Made by a program: the position numbers and the translations under genes. This document shows positions 11,991 to 23,195 of a DNA stretch of 64,000 nucleotides, one piece after another. Position 1 is the first letter of the stretch. Each line of letters starts with the position of its first letter. Below the pieces are notes generated by a model. That model saw only the letters and a list, made by a program, of their open reading frames with translations. It did no database searches and had not been told where the DNA came from. Source of the stretch: Kryptolebias marmoratus (Eukaryota; Chordata; Actinopteri; Cyprinodontiformes; Rivulidae); assembly GCF_001649575.2 (NCBI RefSeq), contig NC_051452.1, positions 7,089,203 to 7,153,202 of the forward strand, written 5' to 3'.

Positions 11991-12604
11991 TAACACTTGT
12001 CAGAAGCAGTGTGTGTCGATGCCTCCTGGTAATGGATACTGATGGCCGTGGGCGGGCCTCCGTGGAGCCGGGGTGTAGATTTGTATGTCTGACCCCATCC
12101 TGCTGCCCTAACCCTAGGAGGGGGAGGCCTGAGGGGCAGGACGCCTCCGGGGGTCTGGGTCACCATCAGCATGAATAACACTCAACATAAACACACACTG
12201 TTAGCCGTGTTGGAGCATCACACACGCTGCAAGGCTGCGCGAGCTGCTGAGGTGATTAAAGAACAACGTGATATTGATTTTTGTGTTTTTATCTGTTACA
12301 GCACAGAGATAAGAGTGTCATACACTCTGTCACCTTGTGGGAAGACGGCTCGTATTCAAAGTACTTTCTAAAAAGCTTGTTGAAGAAGAAGCAGCTATTC
12401 TTGTCTTTGAAGCGCCGTTTGGTGCATAAATAAAAGATGGGTGCAGAAACATGTACACATTCCAAGCATGCTCTTACCCAAGGATGGTTAAAGTGATCTT
12501 TTGTTTTTGTTTTTTCATTTCGTTCTTCAGTTTAATCTCTTTCTGTCATTTCTTACAGAAAAATGGAGCATCAGTTATCTTTAAGTGTTTGTTTTGATGG
12601 ATAA
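11991..12604. other. Unassigned, with a GC-rich island
   Basis: The GC-rich part at about 12030-12165 (runs of GGGG, GCCGGGG, GGCAGGACGCC) is unlike its neighbours. No domain, splice structure or RNA fold is recognised. Confidence 0.3.
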
Positions 12605-12948
12605 TACTTGCAAAGCATTTGGATCTTTATCGCCCAACCGCAACATTTTTGCACAAGTCTGTGTGTTTGTTAGCAAAATATCTCATAAACCACTGGATGG
12701 ACATTAATGAAACTCTGAAAAAGTAAATTTGGGATGATAGTAGCTGAGCACATTTATCAACAACCACTTTAAACGCAACATAATGGACAAGATTTTTGCT
12801 TAAAACTTTGGCATTAACTGATATGGCCACCACAGCTAATCAACATTAGCCAAGATAAAAATGACTATAATTCAGTGAATTTTACAGGTGTTGAGCTAAA
12901 GTTTGAAGTGGCAGTAGCTGGACGTAAACCTCAACACATACTCTAAGC
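12605..12948 (-). repeat. R1 copy b, left part
   Basis: On + it reads TTAGCAAAATATCTCATAAA, then ACCACTGGATGGACATTAAT, then CAGTAGCTGGACG and CAACACATACTCTAAGC, which is R1 in reverse. The copy stops exactly at the target duplication of the hAT element that interrupts it and resumes at 13529. Confidence 0.75.
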
Positions 12949-13528
12949 TCATGGTTCTCAAACTGTGGTACAAGTACCACTGGTGGTACTCAAGATCACT
13001 TTAGTGGTACTGAGAAGACATTTTATCATCAAGTTAAAAACTGGCAATAAGCTCAACTCAGATGGAAAGCTGAACAGAAACAGATTTTTAAAAAAGTGTA
13101 CTTCAAGCAAATTATGGTCTTGGCTCCAGATGGAAACTACCTGAAACTAAATTGCTGTAGTGAACATTTCGAGAAGCAGAATGGAAACTCCAGTGGATGC
13201 TGGGTAACCGATGTGCTAATGGCTGTTAAAGAAGCACCAAAGATGTCTCTATAGAACCTGCTGGCAACAAAAAGTACTAAATGATGAGTAAATTTAATTC
13301 AGTTTATCTCAGTCTTTTATTCAGTTGGCGCCATTCTTCACAACGGCAACGCTGAACCATCACATCTGAGACGGCACCATTCAACCATGGCTCGGCGTTT
13401 TCACCAGTTTGCTCTTTTATGAACATATGCTGGTTCTTTTGTTTCTTAATGGCTGTAATAACGATGGTACCTGGAGAACTAAGCATTTACTGAGGTGGCA
13501 CTTGTTATAAAACGTTTAAGAATCACTG
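12949..13528. mobile_element. Non-autonomous hAT transposon inside R1
   Basis: A 580-bp insert is flanked by a perfect 8-bp duplication CTCTAAGC (12941-12948 and 13529-13536). The ends are imperfect inverted repeats: the left begins TCATGGTTCTCAAAC, and the complement of the right begins CAGTGATTCTTAAAC. An 8-bp duplication and a TTCTCAAA-type end are hallmarks of hAT. No transposase is seen. Removing the insert restores a continuous R1 copy. Confidence 0.85.
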
Positions 13529-13690
13529 CTCTAAGCGATAACTGATATCGTTAATCTCAACAACTTCGGATAAGGTTGTGCATAACATTTTCAAGGTTTG
13601 ACCAAAAGGCTATAATTGATCTTAGCTTAAAACTCTGGTATGAAAGATGACGGGTTATATGCATTCCTTCAAGGACTGATTATTTTATTT
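13529..13690 (-). repeat. R1 copy b, right part
   Basis: It continues R1 after the hAT insertion: GGTTGTGCATAACATTTTC, GTTTGACCAAAAGGCTATAA, then ATGCATTCCTTCAAGGACTG, the R1 terminal region in reverse. Confidence 0.75.
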
Positions 13691-13894
13691 GTGTTGTGTA
13701 CAGAAATTTAGTGGAACAGTTTGTCATCCTTTGTCTTTGTCCACGTTGGAAAGGGTTTTAAAACCAGTTTCAAACTTGTCATGCAGTGTTTGATTTCGAC
13801 AGAAAGGCGGTATTTGTTCCAAAGAGGAACTGACCTCCAAGACGAGAATAGTTCCATTTGTCCGTCCTTTTTCTCTCCTCTCTGTCTCCAAGTA

Positions 13895-14110
13895 GGTGAA
13901 TGTCAAAAAGAGGGGAGCGGTTCAGGTAAACAGGCCTCTCAGGGGAGAGGTGACCTTTGGGATCACAGTCAGGGGGACAAAAAGGGGGGAAGGAGGAGGG
14001 AAGGCCAAATACAGGAAACCAGGGTGAGCGCAGGGAGGAAAGGAAAGAAAAATTAAATAAAATACAAACAGAACAGCAAGAAAAACAAAAAAAAAACCAA
14101 GAAGAAATGA
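13895..14110. repeat. Purine-rich tract
   Basis: The + strand is dominated by GGGGGAAGGAGGAGGG, GGAAAGGAAAG and A-rich runs. The open frames on both strands here are compositional. Confidence 0.6.
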
Positions 14111-14119
14111 AACCATTTC

Positions 14120-14275
14120 TTAAAGAAATGCATATCACCCGCTGTCTTGCATGCCAAGGTTTTAAACACAGACCTCACATGATCTGTTAGCACTTAAAGT
14201 ATGTTCTGGGGATGAGTTTCATTCAAATTCATCCAGGGCTTCATGAGATATTTTGCTAACAGACACACTCGTTCG
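14120..14275 (+). repeat. R1 copy c, internally deleted
   Basis: It starts ATGCATATCACCCGCTGTC and ends TTCATGAGATATTTTGCTAA, joining the two R1 ends with most of the middle missing. Confidence 0.65.
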
Positions 14276-14384
14276 CCTGCCTTTCCTGGTGGCGAGCAAT
14301 TAAAATCAGGATGATAAGCAGCATGAACTTGTAAAAAAACCCCAAAACCTAAAACCTTGTTCAAAATAAAGTAAACTGGAAAAG

Positions 14385-14760
14385 GCAAGCTAAAAGCTAA
14401 AACTTACAAAACATAAGCCAAAAGTAGCAAAAAGCAAGCTAAAAGCTAAAAAGCAGCAAATGGCTAGCAAAAAATTAAAAGTACCAAAATGGTAGCTAGA
14501 AACTACAATATAGAAAAATACTACCTAAAAGCAGGAAACATTAGCTAAAAGCAGCAAAAAGGTAGCTAAAAGCAAACAGTATCAAAGGGCTAACTATAAA
14601 TTAAAAGGAGTAATATAGTGGCTGAAAGCTAAAATTAGCAAAAGGATAGCTATAACTATAGAGCAAAAACAGTCTTTGAAGGAACTGAAGGGATCTATAT
14701 TTAAATCGAATAATTATAAATAAAGTAAAATATTTTGAAACGTATAAGTTACAAAACCCA
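14385..14760 (+). repeat. Dispersed repeat family R2, copy 2
   Basis: A long degenerate array of AAGCTAAAAGCTAAAA and GGTAGCTAAAAGCA-like units is followed by the R2 arm GAAGGAACTGAAGGGATCTA and AAGTTACAAAACCCA. This is the clearest copy of the array. Confidence 0.6.
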
Positions 14761-15039
14761 CAAGTCGTAGCTCCCATCACTCAGAATGAGCTGAATGTTT
14801 TCATATACAAACGGCTAAAGAAGCATAAAGCCTGCAGAAGTAGTTAGATTGCAAAGATTGTCCTGAAAAATTAAAAAAGGGACAACTGTAGTGTGAATGC
14901 TGACTCAGCATGCACACTACTGGAAAGTGATTTAACATAAAAACAAAACTTCTGAGAAAGGAAGAATTGGGATATTGTAGAATGAAGATAAAGGTTTAAA
15001 ACTGGCTGAACTCAGTGATTCAGAGGGACTGAAACGCAG

Positions 15040-15620
15040 AAAGTTCGGCTCATCTTTTCGTGCCTCGCTGCAGGGATGGCAGGGGTTCTCTCAGACGGGA
15101 GTCTTGTCTCTGCGAGAAACTGCCAGTTCCCATAAGAAGTGCCTCTTCTTCACCTCCCAGGAGGGGAGAGAGAACTGAGCTCCATCTTCCTGTTTTCCTC
15201 TGAAACTTTTCCTTCCTCACCGTTCCAGCCTTTCTGTTCAGCCGCTCTCCCGTCTCCCACCGTGGCAGGAGGACATCAGTAGCCCTAGGGAAGTGCTTCG
15301 CTGTGGGAAGGAGCCTTGGCTTTAAGTGGCTCTAAGTGGCTCTTGCTGTTTGTCTCTTTGGTTATTTATTTTCTCCTTCGCTCTCCCTTGGCAGGGAGGA
15401 GAAAGGGACACTTAGCTTGGGGGAAACCACAGCGTGGCCAGGCAGGGAGGTTTAATGCCGCTTAGCAGCCTGCAGAGTTTACACGTGAGGGAGGCGCCGA
15501 GAGACAAAGTGCAAGTTTATTATTGCAGTTTGCATGTGCGCGTGTCATTTTATCATTAGAAATGTTATAAAGGCGTCAAATGGCTTGCGTGCATTTTATT
15601 ACTTCTGTTGTAATCGTGAT
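15040..15620. other. Possible conserved non-coding block
   Basis: Complex unique sequence with a shift from GC-richer (15040-15500) to AT-rich with TTATTATTGCAG and TTATCATTAGAAATG motifs (15515-15570). No repeat is recognised and no frame is convincing. The look is of a vertebrate regulatory element, and this is only a composition-based guess. Confidence 0.22.
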
Positions 15621-16189
15621 GTGTGTGCACGGTCATGTGATCTTATCGACAAAGCCGAAAGGTCCAGGAATGACCTTCTAAGATGACATTATTTGCCATT
15701 GATTCGCCTCTGTTTCATATTTCATCTCACTGGGACTACTGCACCAACAATTGGCCTCCATTGTTCTGCTTTTAAAGACAAACAGCTACACCGAAGTCCC
15801 CTCGTGGAAAAGGTAAAACAATCGTGGTTTGGGTCAAAGCCTCAAATCAGAGCGGAAAATTTGTCACAAAGGCTGAAACAAAAATTATGATTCAGAATCC
15901 ACCAGAGCCACCGTCACCAAATGTTACTGACTTAAGGGGGAAAAGTCACGTTCATTTAATGCGAACCAATACAAAACCAGCCGAATGGGTAAAAATCTTT
16001 CAACAAATCTGAGTAATACGACCAGAACTTATTTCCACCTCCAGCAGCCTGAAGCGCAAACTTTGGGACAAATGTGGACACCGAAAGAAAAAATAAAAAC
16101 TTTCAGCAATGAAAAAAGAGTGAAGTGAGATGTCTTGGAAGTTATTAGCTCAAACGCAAAGATATTTTAAACTAATTGTACAACATCCA
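15621..16189. other. Unassigned
   Basis: Nothing is recognised. Short frames at 15693-16012 show no domain. Confidence 0.4.
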
Positions 16190-16750
16190 GGATTTGTCTG
16201 TGTAATTATTGCTCACCAAAGTATCTCATGAACCACTGGACAATTTTTTAATGAAAGTTTTGGAATCAGTTCAGTTCAAGATGACCGCCACAGATAAGCA
16301 ATCTTAGCAAACAAAAAAATTGGCTATAATTCAGTGAATTTTACAAATATGTAGCTAAAATTTGGTGTGGTAGTAGCTGAGATCTCCAACTTATACTTTA
16401 AGCACTGAAGGCAGAAGAAGAGTCATGCCATGAATCATTGGATAGATTTCAATGAAACTTTTGCAGCCAACCCAGTTCAATCTGGTCATAAGAAAACACA
16501 AAAACGGCTCCAACTGGAGGCAAATCTACAGATTTTAAATGAAAATTCGATGTGGTTGTAGCTGACAGTTATCCTCAACACACACTCTGTGACAGCTTGC
16601 ATTACTTCATGAGATCAAACACAACTTTATTTAGATAGTTTGACCAAGTTTGTCTTTCCTCAGCGTATGACGACCTTGGTTTTAATTCTCCGGCATGAAA
16701 AGTGGCAGGTGGCATGCGTTCCTTCAAGGACTGCGAGGCCTTTAATTAAA
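16190..16750 (-). repeat. R1 copy d
   Basis: Reverse R1 landmarks are AGTATCTCATGAACCACTGG near 16219, TGGTGTGGTAGTAGCTGAGA near 16363, GTGGTTGTAGCTGACAG near 16550 and GCGTTCCTTCAAGGACTGC near 16717. The internal unit is present about twice. Confidence 0.7.
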
Positions 16751-17831
16751 CGTGTCAAGTGTCTGGACTCCATATGTTGTTCTTTCAGCCATGTTTGACA
16801 TGGAGACACCAGCTACCTCCTCGCCAGGAACAAGACTGGAGACAGAGTTTGAAAAAGTTTAATAGTCAGGCTGTAGATTGCAGAGCCAACACTAATGAAA
16901 AAGAGCTTATTCCGAGATAATTATTTATTACTCTAATAAATTACACCTATATCGCATTAAAATAAGTATTCTTTGAGATATACAGGCAGCAGTTGTCCAT
17001 TTGAACCAGTTATTTCCTGTTGTAATATGTTGGCAAGAGCAAATGTTGCTCAAAGATTTTTGTCAAATTGGGGTTTAATTTCTCTAAGTGCTGTTAATTC
17101 ATGCAAAAACTGCCAGAGAGCATGTGTTTCATACATGTGTGTGTGTTTCCAAGGACCGCAGAAAGTGCATCTTAGTGTGTAATGTGTGCAAGGCCGGGCA
17201 GATGTACGAAGAGAAAATAAGTCACACTTAAACACACATCAACACACACTCAGCACGACGAGGATTACCTGCATGGCCTCACATTACAAACACACATTTG
17301 CTCATCTGTCCTTGTTCTGCCCTCCCTCTATCGCGCTTTCTTGTTCCCACCCTTGTTTTCTCTTTCCGTACACACACACCAACACACACACACACACCCC
17401 TTCAGTGTCCTCGCCGTCTCAACTTGAGCATCAAATGAACACAATTAGCCACGGCTGCACAAACACACATTGGGGTATTGTTCTGCTCACACTCGCTCAG
17501 ACCTTAATCCGGTTCTCCGGAGGGACCGTGTGTGTGTGTGTGTGAGTGTGAAGGCAGTCGAGGGGAAGCGCAGCAGAGCCCAGCTGACAGAAGGGGCTTC
17601 CAGGCCTTTTTCTCCTCCCCTCAGAGGTTTCCACGATGATGATCAACTCCTCGCGCCTTCGTCCTCGCCACGCTTGCCTCACACACACTCTTTGAGCCGA
17701 GGCCCGTTCGGCTTGAACACATTTCAAACACACTCACAGCCTTCGGTCAGAGCCAGATGTTACAGGGTGAACAAAGGCACCGAGTCACAAGTTAGTGTTT
17801 GCGACAGCAGGTTGAGCCTCGGGTCATTATT

Positions 17832-17833
<2 letters not shown>
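16751..17833. other. Unassigned, CA-rich
   Basis: Scattered ACACACA stretches occur throughout 17220-17400 and a GT run lies near 17529-17542. The 119- and 160-codon frames here translate these repeats and are not genes. Confidence 0.45.

Positions 17834-17867
<34 letters not shown>
17834..17867. repeat. (CA)n microsatellite
   Basis: About 17 uninterrupted CA units. Confidence 0.95.
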
Positions 17868-17872
<5 letters not shown>

Positions 17873-18069
17873 AGCTGACCGGCTCACTTCACAGCACATC
17901 CACTGACTGCTTCTTCCCCTTCAGCTACTGTGTGTTCTGGCTGCTTAATTAGACAGCAGGTATCTGCCTGACAAGATTTCCTGCAAGAACACCTACAGGA
18001 GAGGCTGCCTAATGACTGCACTTTAAGATGCCTCGCAGGCCTTTCGCGCTCGACCCTTCTGCAGGCCAA

Positions 18070-18089
18070 CCGCCGCCGCCGCCGCCGCC
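18070..18089. repeat. (CCG)n short tandem repeat
   Basis: Six CGC/CCG units in a small GC-rich spot at 18030-18120. No promoter or transcript evidence. Confidence 0.85.
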
Positions 18090-18544
18090 ACCGCACCAGC
18101 TGCGTGTGGCGCCATGCATTCAGCAACAAACAACTCAACACATTTTATGGCTCCAGTTCAGGATGCTAAATAACGCTAACAAGTGTCAACTCAAACGAAA
18201 CAAATTCTAAAATGATTAGATAAATCTTTAGCATGATGCCTAGAGTCTTAAGTGGAAGGAAAACTTTGTAAAAGTGTAAATTTGAGCCGAATGGTGTATT
18301 CTGAAAGTTGATTTTCCTTTGTTTTCCTGTTAAAGTTGTGTATCCTGGGTTTGACACAGATCTGCTATCATATGAAGTGTAGAGAAGTTTTGAAAAACGT
18401 AATTAAGTGAGTTAAAAAAAAGCATAAATAATAAAACAAGACAGTAAATATATCAGAAACAACAGAAAATGACACTGTGCTGCATGAAATTACTCTACTG
18501 TTTCCTAATGAGGTTTTTTATTATTAAAAAAGGTGAACGATAAT

Positions 18545-18785
18545 GTTTTTGCCTGTGTCTGTACTTGTGCATCTGTGTCTTACTAAAATCTCTCACAAAC
18601 GTCTGGAGAAAATTCACTTAAACTTGCATCATTAGACGTATGTCTACAACTGATTAAGGTTTGGACTCAATCCACATCAAGACTGACTCCAATATCTCCA
18701 AATGACACCATCATTTCTCAACATAAGATGATCTTTGTCTAAAACTCTGACAGGAAAGGAGGCGGGTGACAGACATTCCTCCCAT
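18545..18785 (-). repeat. R1 copy e, diverged
   Basis: Reverse R1 landmarks: CTAAAATCTCTCACAAACGT, TACAACTGATTAAGGTTTGG, CATAAGATGATCTTTGTCTA and GGCGGGTGACAGACATTCCT in order. The middle is deleted. Confidence 0.55.
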
Positions 18786-18839
18786 ATATATTTATATTTA
18801 TATTTAATTTTGGTTATGAGTCACAGAAGTGGACTTCTT

Positions 18840-19030
18840 GTTGAAGTTAAAATGATCAAAAACAAAAGCTAAAGCCAGCAAATAAGCAGCTAAAAGCTAA
18901 AAATGATGCAAGTATGCTGAAGATTTCAAAAATCACAAAGTTTTTTAAGGACTTAAAGAGATCCAGATGATTCAAATGAGGAAAAAAATGTAAATAAAAT
19001 TAAAGATTTCAGTCTGTAAAGGTTACAAAA
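18840..19030 (+). repeat. Dispersed repeat family R2, copy 3 (short array)
   Basis: AGCAGCTAAAAGCTAAAA is followed by the same arm as copy 2: TTTAAGGACTTAAAGAGATC, then GTAAATAAAATTAAAG and GGTTACAAAACTCG. The array is much shorter than in copies 1 and 2. Confidence 0.55.
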
Positions 19031-20509
19031 CTCGTACAAAAAAACAAACAATAATGTGACTCCTGAGTCAGACTTTTATTTTTCTTTTTATAAAACCATC
19101 TCAGCTGACTCGACCAACAGCTGATCTGTTAATCCTCACAGTTGTGGAGGTTTTAGTAACCGAGCATGAAGATATTTTCAAGTAAAAGTTTCAGTCATTA
19201 CAATTTAAATGGTTATTACATTTATTAAGTTTGACTGAATGCGTTAAAAAAGTGAAATAAAAGGAAAGAAATGAGCTGGAAACTGAAAAAAGTCAAAGTA
19301 AAAGAGCAGTAAAGATTGATTAGTTTTATTTTAATCTGTATTTTACAGGAATCTAACCAAGGAAAACTAAAAATGATCCCACTTTCAGACTCCTGACAAC
19401 CGTCAGTCATACGTATTCAGGCGAGATCTTTTTGAAATGATGTTTTATTAAACCTTTTCCCGAACCTCCGGACCAGCGCAGACCTCGTTTGTCTCATAGC
19501 TGAGGGGGAAAGTGACAGAGTTGTGGCATGTCTGCCAATGTGACTCTATAGTGTTTACAATGACCTTCCCTTCGGTGCGAGCGCCTCCGTAACCATGACA
19601 ACTGGACATTTTTTAGTGGCCACTCCAGCTTCTTTTTGCATATAATTAGCGTTTTTATTTATTTATTTAGATGTTGAGGCCTTACCAAGAAGAGCAAAGC
19701 GCAGATTTTTGGTTTTTCCTCTTGTAGGTTTTATATATATCCTAAAACATTTTTTATTTTGGAGTCTTGGTTTGACTAAAAATCTGCACAAATGTAAATC
19801 TGAAGAGCTTCCTCAACGTTTCTGACACAAAAATATATTTTCCCTTTCAAAATAATACAATGTGAACATATGGCACGAAAGAAAAACAGCTTTTTCCCCC
19901 CCCTTTTCCCCAAATTATGAGGTAATTGTCCTGCGAGTGACAATAAGAGATGCTGAACCCCGTGACATTTGGACACAAACACACACCGTCATCGCTGCAT
20001 CGAGCCAGAACTCAGCCTCAAAGTGCCCCAGATGTGTTCACTTCCGACATTATTCCAGCAAAGACATTGGCTCAGATGTATTTATAATTGTGTGTGTGTG
20101 TGTGCACATACGGTCTTGTTGGAGTTGCAAATGTCTTCCATTTGAGCTGCTGGCTGACCTTCTAGCTCTTCGTTTTTCATGTTTAGCCTTTTCCCAGAGT
20201 TCTCACCTACACTGCCAAGTCAACCGCAGTCTCTTTTTCCAGTCTTTTTGCATCCTTTTCTCCATTAAACTCACATTTTTTTTTGGCACCAGCATCTATT
20301 AAATTTGCCAACAGATTGAAGAGAATTAAATCCTTGTAAGCTGTAAAAATGTGTAGCATGCGGCAGGAAAACATTCATTGCAGACGAATGTAAGTCGATC
20401 ACCTTAATCTCGCACACAAACACAACTGTCGGGGTAACACTCCCCTTTACTTCACATGACAGTGGTGCCAGCTTTGTTTTGGTAAATTGCTGCAGTCATT
20501 TGCATACAT
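19031..20509. other. Unassigned
   Basis: AT-rich unique-looking sequence with a (GT)n run at about 20090-20104. No gene or repeat family is recognised. Confidence 0.4.
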
Positions 20510-20760
20510 CTGTTCTGTGTTTGTAAGTTCACATTGTTTTAATTTGAAAAATATGCTAATGGCTTTGCACGAGAGGAACACGTGTGATTGCGCCTTGTAA
20601 TAATAAAGCACAAGGTGAGGGGGACAGAGGTGAAACGACGTGTCACCGTCGTACTCACTGCACCTTTTCAGGTCCTCGCGCCGCAGAGAACATGTCCTTT
20701 ATTAGCTCCGCCATATAATGAGGTGAGCAGTGCAGAGACAACACAGTTATGACCTGTCGA
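20510..20760. other. Possible conserved non-coding block
   Basis: Unique, evenly mixed sequence with TAATAATAAAGCACAAGG and CTTTATTAGCTCCGCC, and TATAATGAGG just after. It is free of recognised repeats. The suggestion rests on appearance only. Confidence 0.22.
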
Positions 20761-21069
20761 CCAGAATAACTGGAAGTAATTCCAGTGAAGTGAGCTGAAC
20801 TGTTTGTTAACTGCAGATTATGGTTTCATTTCTTCAGCGCTGATGAAGATGGAGAAAAGAAGGGCAGGAGGTGACGTGTGTGTGATATATATGCGCTTCA
20901 TTTAGTCCAAATTCATCTTCTAATGCAGCTAAAACACACAAAAAAAATGCAATCCTGTTGCAAAGCCATTTATTTAAATCCTTTGAGCTAAAGTTTTATG
21001 GAAAGGTTATAAATCTTACCTGTTGCAGATTGCTTTTTGATTAATCTCAGTTTGGAAAAATAAAGTTTA

Positions 21070-21300
21070 ATTCTGACCAGATTGATGAGATAACAGCTAG
21101 TTAGCTTTGGGTGTTAGCCTCTCTCTCTCTAAGATGTGACTGTTGGAGACTCGTTGGCGACTGAAACTTGACTCAATATTTGGAGAAAATCGACTAATTT
21201 TCTGTTGTAGTGTCGCTGAATTTTGGGTGTTTGCCACCAAGTGACCAGCGAGCCACATGGCCGTGTTTTGAGCGGCCATTTCAAGAAAAAAAAAAGCTTA
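21070..21300. repeat. Dispersed repeat R5, copy 1
   Basis: It shares GGAGACTCGTTGGCGA, AGTGTCGCTGAATTT and GGCCGTGTTTTGAGCGGCCAT-like blocks with 61270-61385, in the same order. A shared low-copy repeat is the simplest reading. The class is unknown. Confidence 0.45.
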
Positions 21301-21410
21301 TTTTTAATGTGCACAGCTTGCAAACCTTGCATTTGCATGGTTTACTCTACTGGAGTTCACTTCTGGAATAAAGATAAAATAGAAACCAGTTTTTAAACAA
21401 TTACTAGAAA

Positions 21411-21447
21411 AAACCATTCAGCGTTCTGTGAGAACGCTGAATGGTTT
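21411..21447. repeat. Perfect short hairpin (17-bp arms, 3-nt loop)
   Basis: The left arm AAACCATTCAGCGTTCT (21411-21427) is exactly complementary to 21431-21447, with GTG between. No poly-T or adjacent gene suggests a terminator. Confidence 0.95.
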
Positions 21448-22129
21448 CGCTGAAATTCGCTGAAGAAGCTGAAACTCAACTGAATTAATAAAACAGCAGC
21501 TAAACGCTTGGCTATGGGTCGAGGGTTCGATATATAAAGAGATATAAACAAAGTGATGTAAATAGTGTGTAAAAATAGATACTAGAAAAAGCTCTATTTG
21601 AGTAAGGATTTGTAATTCTTTCATTTTATGAGAAAGAAAAGTTGTAAATAATGTTAAATATTTTAACCCAGGACGCACCGGGAAGGCTACAGCTAGCTGC
21701 TGCCGCATATCAAATGATCAGAGAATTAGATTTAAATAAAAGCAATGAAAATTAATAAAAAAACAACATTTGAGAGCTGAGCTGTTTTAAGACGGCAGTT
21801 CTCTACTTTGGCCTCGACCTTAATCAGACTAGCCGTTAGCTCGTCAATCCTGAGCTATCTGCGACAGGTAAGACATTAGCCGTTCACAGCTTTTCAACAG
21901 AACCCAACTATCCTTTCAGGGCTCTGCGGTTCCTCTTCTTTAGCACCTCCATGTTCTTATCTAAAGCCATACAAAACCTGCTAAGTGAGGTTTAAAGATT
22001 TCAAATGTCTGCTTAACAGAGCGAAATGAACAAACGCTCTCAGATTCTAAGCTTTTCACACCGACACGATATGATCAACAAAAGTTTAGCCTTTAGTTCA
22101 GTTTCCTGTGGTGTTTTCCTTCCTTTGCT
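21448..22129. other. Unassigned
   Basis: No family is recognised. CGCTGAA recurs three times just after the hairpin. Confidence 0.4.
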
Positions 22130-22380
22130 TTCCTCCAGCTTCTCTTCATAAAGTGCTCTCTTTCTGCTGCTCTGCGCTCCTGCCTTCAATTAAGTGCGTA
22201 GGCGTTTTATCCTATGATTAGTGTCTTGGTTGTTCAGTGGGCAGGCTCATTATCTATGCGCCCCGTTAGTAAAAGCCTTAACGATGCCTAACGAGACGTC
22301 TAATCAGACTGGTTTTTAGCCACAAAGGGCTAATTGCAGCTGTTGCTTCTGCCGAGGCTGAAAGAGGCAACAGGAAAACC
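22130..22380. other. Possible conserved non-coding block
   Basis: It contains CTAATCAGACTGG, GGGCTAATTGCAGCTG and CATTATCTATGCGCCCC, homeodomain- and bHLH-type motifs in unique sequence without repeats. Function is inferred only from style. Confidence 0.25.
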
Positions 22381-23039
22381 TGTTTGGATTGTTGGGTAAT
22401 TTTGAAAATGCACACACACAAATACACATGATAAAAACACAAGCGCACGCGGCATTATTGGCTGTTTAAGGGTGGTGTGTTGGTTTCACAGAGGGGAGCC
22501 TTTCTGTGGCTGCAGAGCTGCAGGTTTGACTCGACAGGGCGGTGAAAAGCTCGGACGTAAACACACATACAGCACCTAACCAGGAGGCTGACAGATTGGC
22601 GTGCACGTCTGTGTTCAGTGTTCAGATCTCTTTGTTGATGCTCCCTCTGATTCGGTGCCAACATCACATCCATCTGTCCTCATGACACTCACAGGTAGGA
22701 GTTTATTCTGACAATTAAAAAAACAAAACAATATCTTTTTTTTTTGTGCACCGTAGCCTGTTTGTCCTCTCGTAGCCAAATAAAAACACAGACACTTAAA
22801 AAAAATGAGGCTGTTAAACAGAACCAGGAATGCAGATTTCCATGTAGGGTGCTGGATATTAATGCATAAGCACTGAAACACCTTTATTACTACTTCATTC
22901 AAATGTTTTGTCCTGAAACTCTTTGTGCAGATTTGAAATAAAACATCCAAATTACATATCACAACGTGCAGCTCCATCAGGAATAGATTACTATGAATTT
23001 TGGGAGCAAGGTAATTTAAGGTAAAATTTGCAAAAAGAA
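22381..23039. other. Unassigned
   Basis: No recognised repeat or gene. A T-run lies near 22735-22746. Confidence 0.4.
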
Positions 23040-23195
23040 ACTGCAGAAAACCTCCTTGAAAACAATTTCTATCAATGGGATTTTAGTGAAGCACGCAGGA
23101 GTTATAAAGCTCAGACATACTTCAGATTAGAAACATCATTCAACGTTTAAACGGGTCAAAGAAAGTTGGATTTTAAATGATTCAACTGGCTCTTT
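23040..23195 (-). repeat. Dispersed repeat family R3, partial copy 3
   Basis: On + it reads ATCAATGGGATTTTAGTGAA, then TATAAAGCTCAGACATACTT, then AAACATCATTCAACGTTTAA and ACGGGTCAAAGAAAGTTGGA. This is the reverse of the R3 3' region. Confidence 0.55.

Noticed and set aside
17470..17952. 160-codon + frame
   Set aside because: It reads through GT/CA repeats and has no domain or splice context. The frames are open because of low complexity.
21500..21540. GGTCGAGGGTTCGAT, resembling a tRNA B box
   Set aside because: No A box, acceptor stem or cloverleaf can be built around it.
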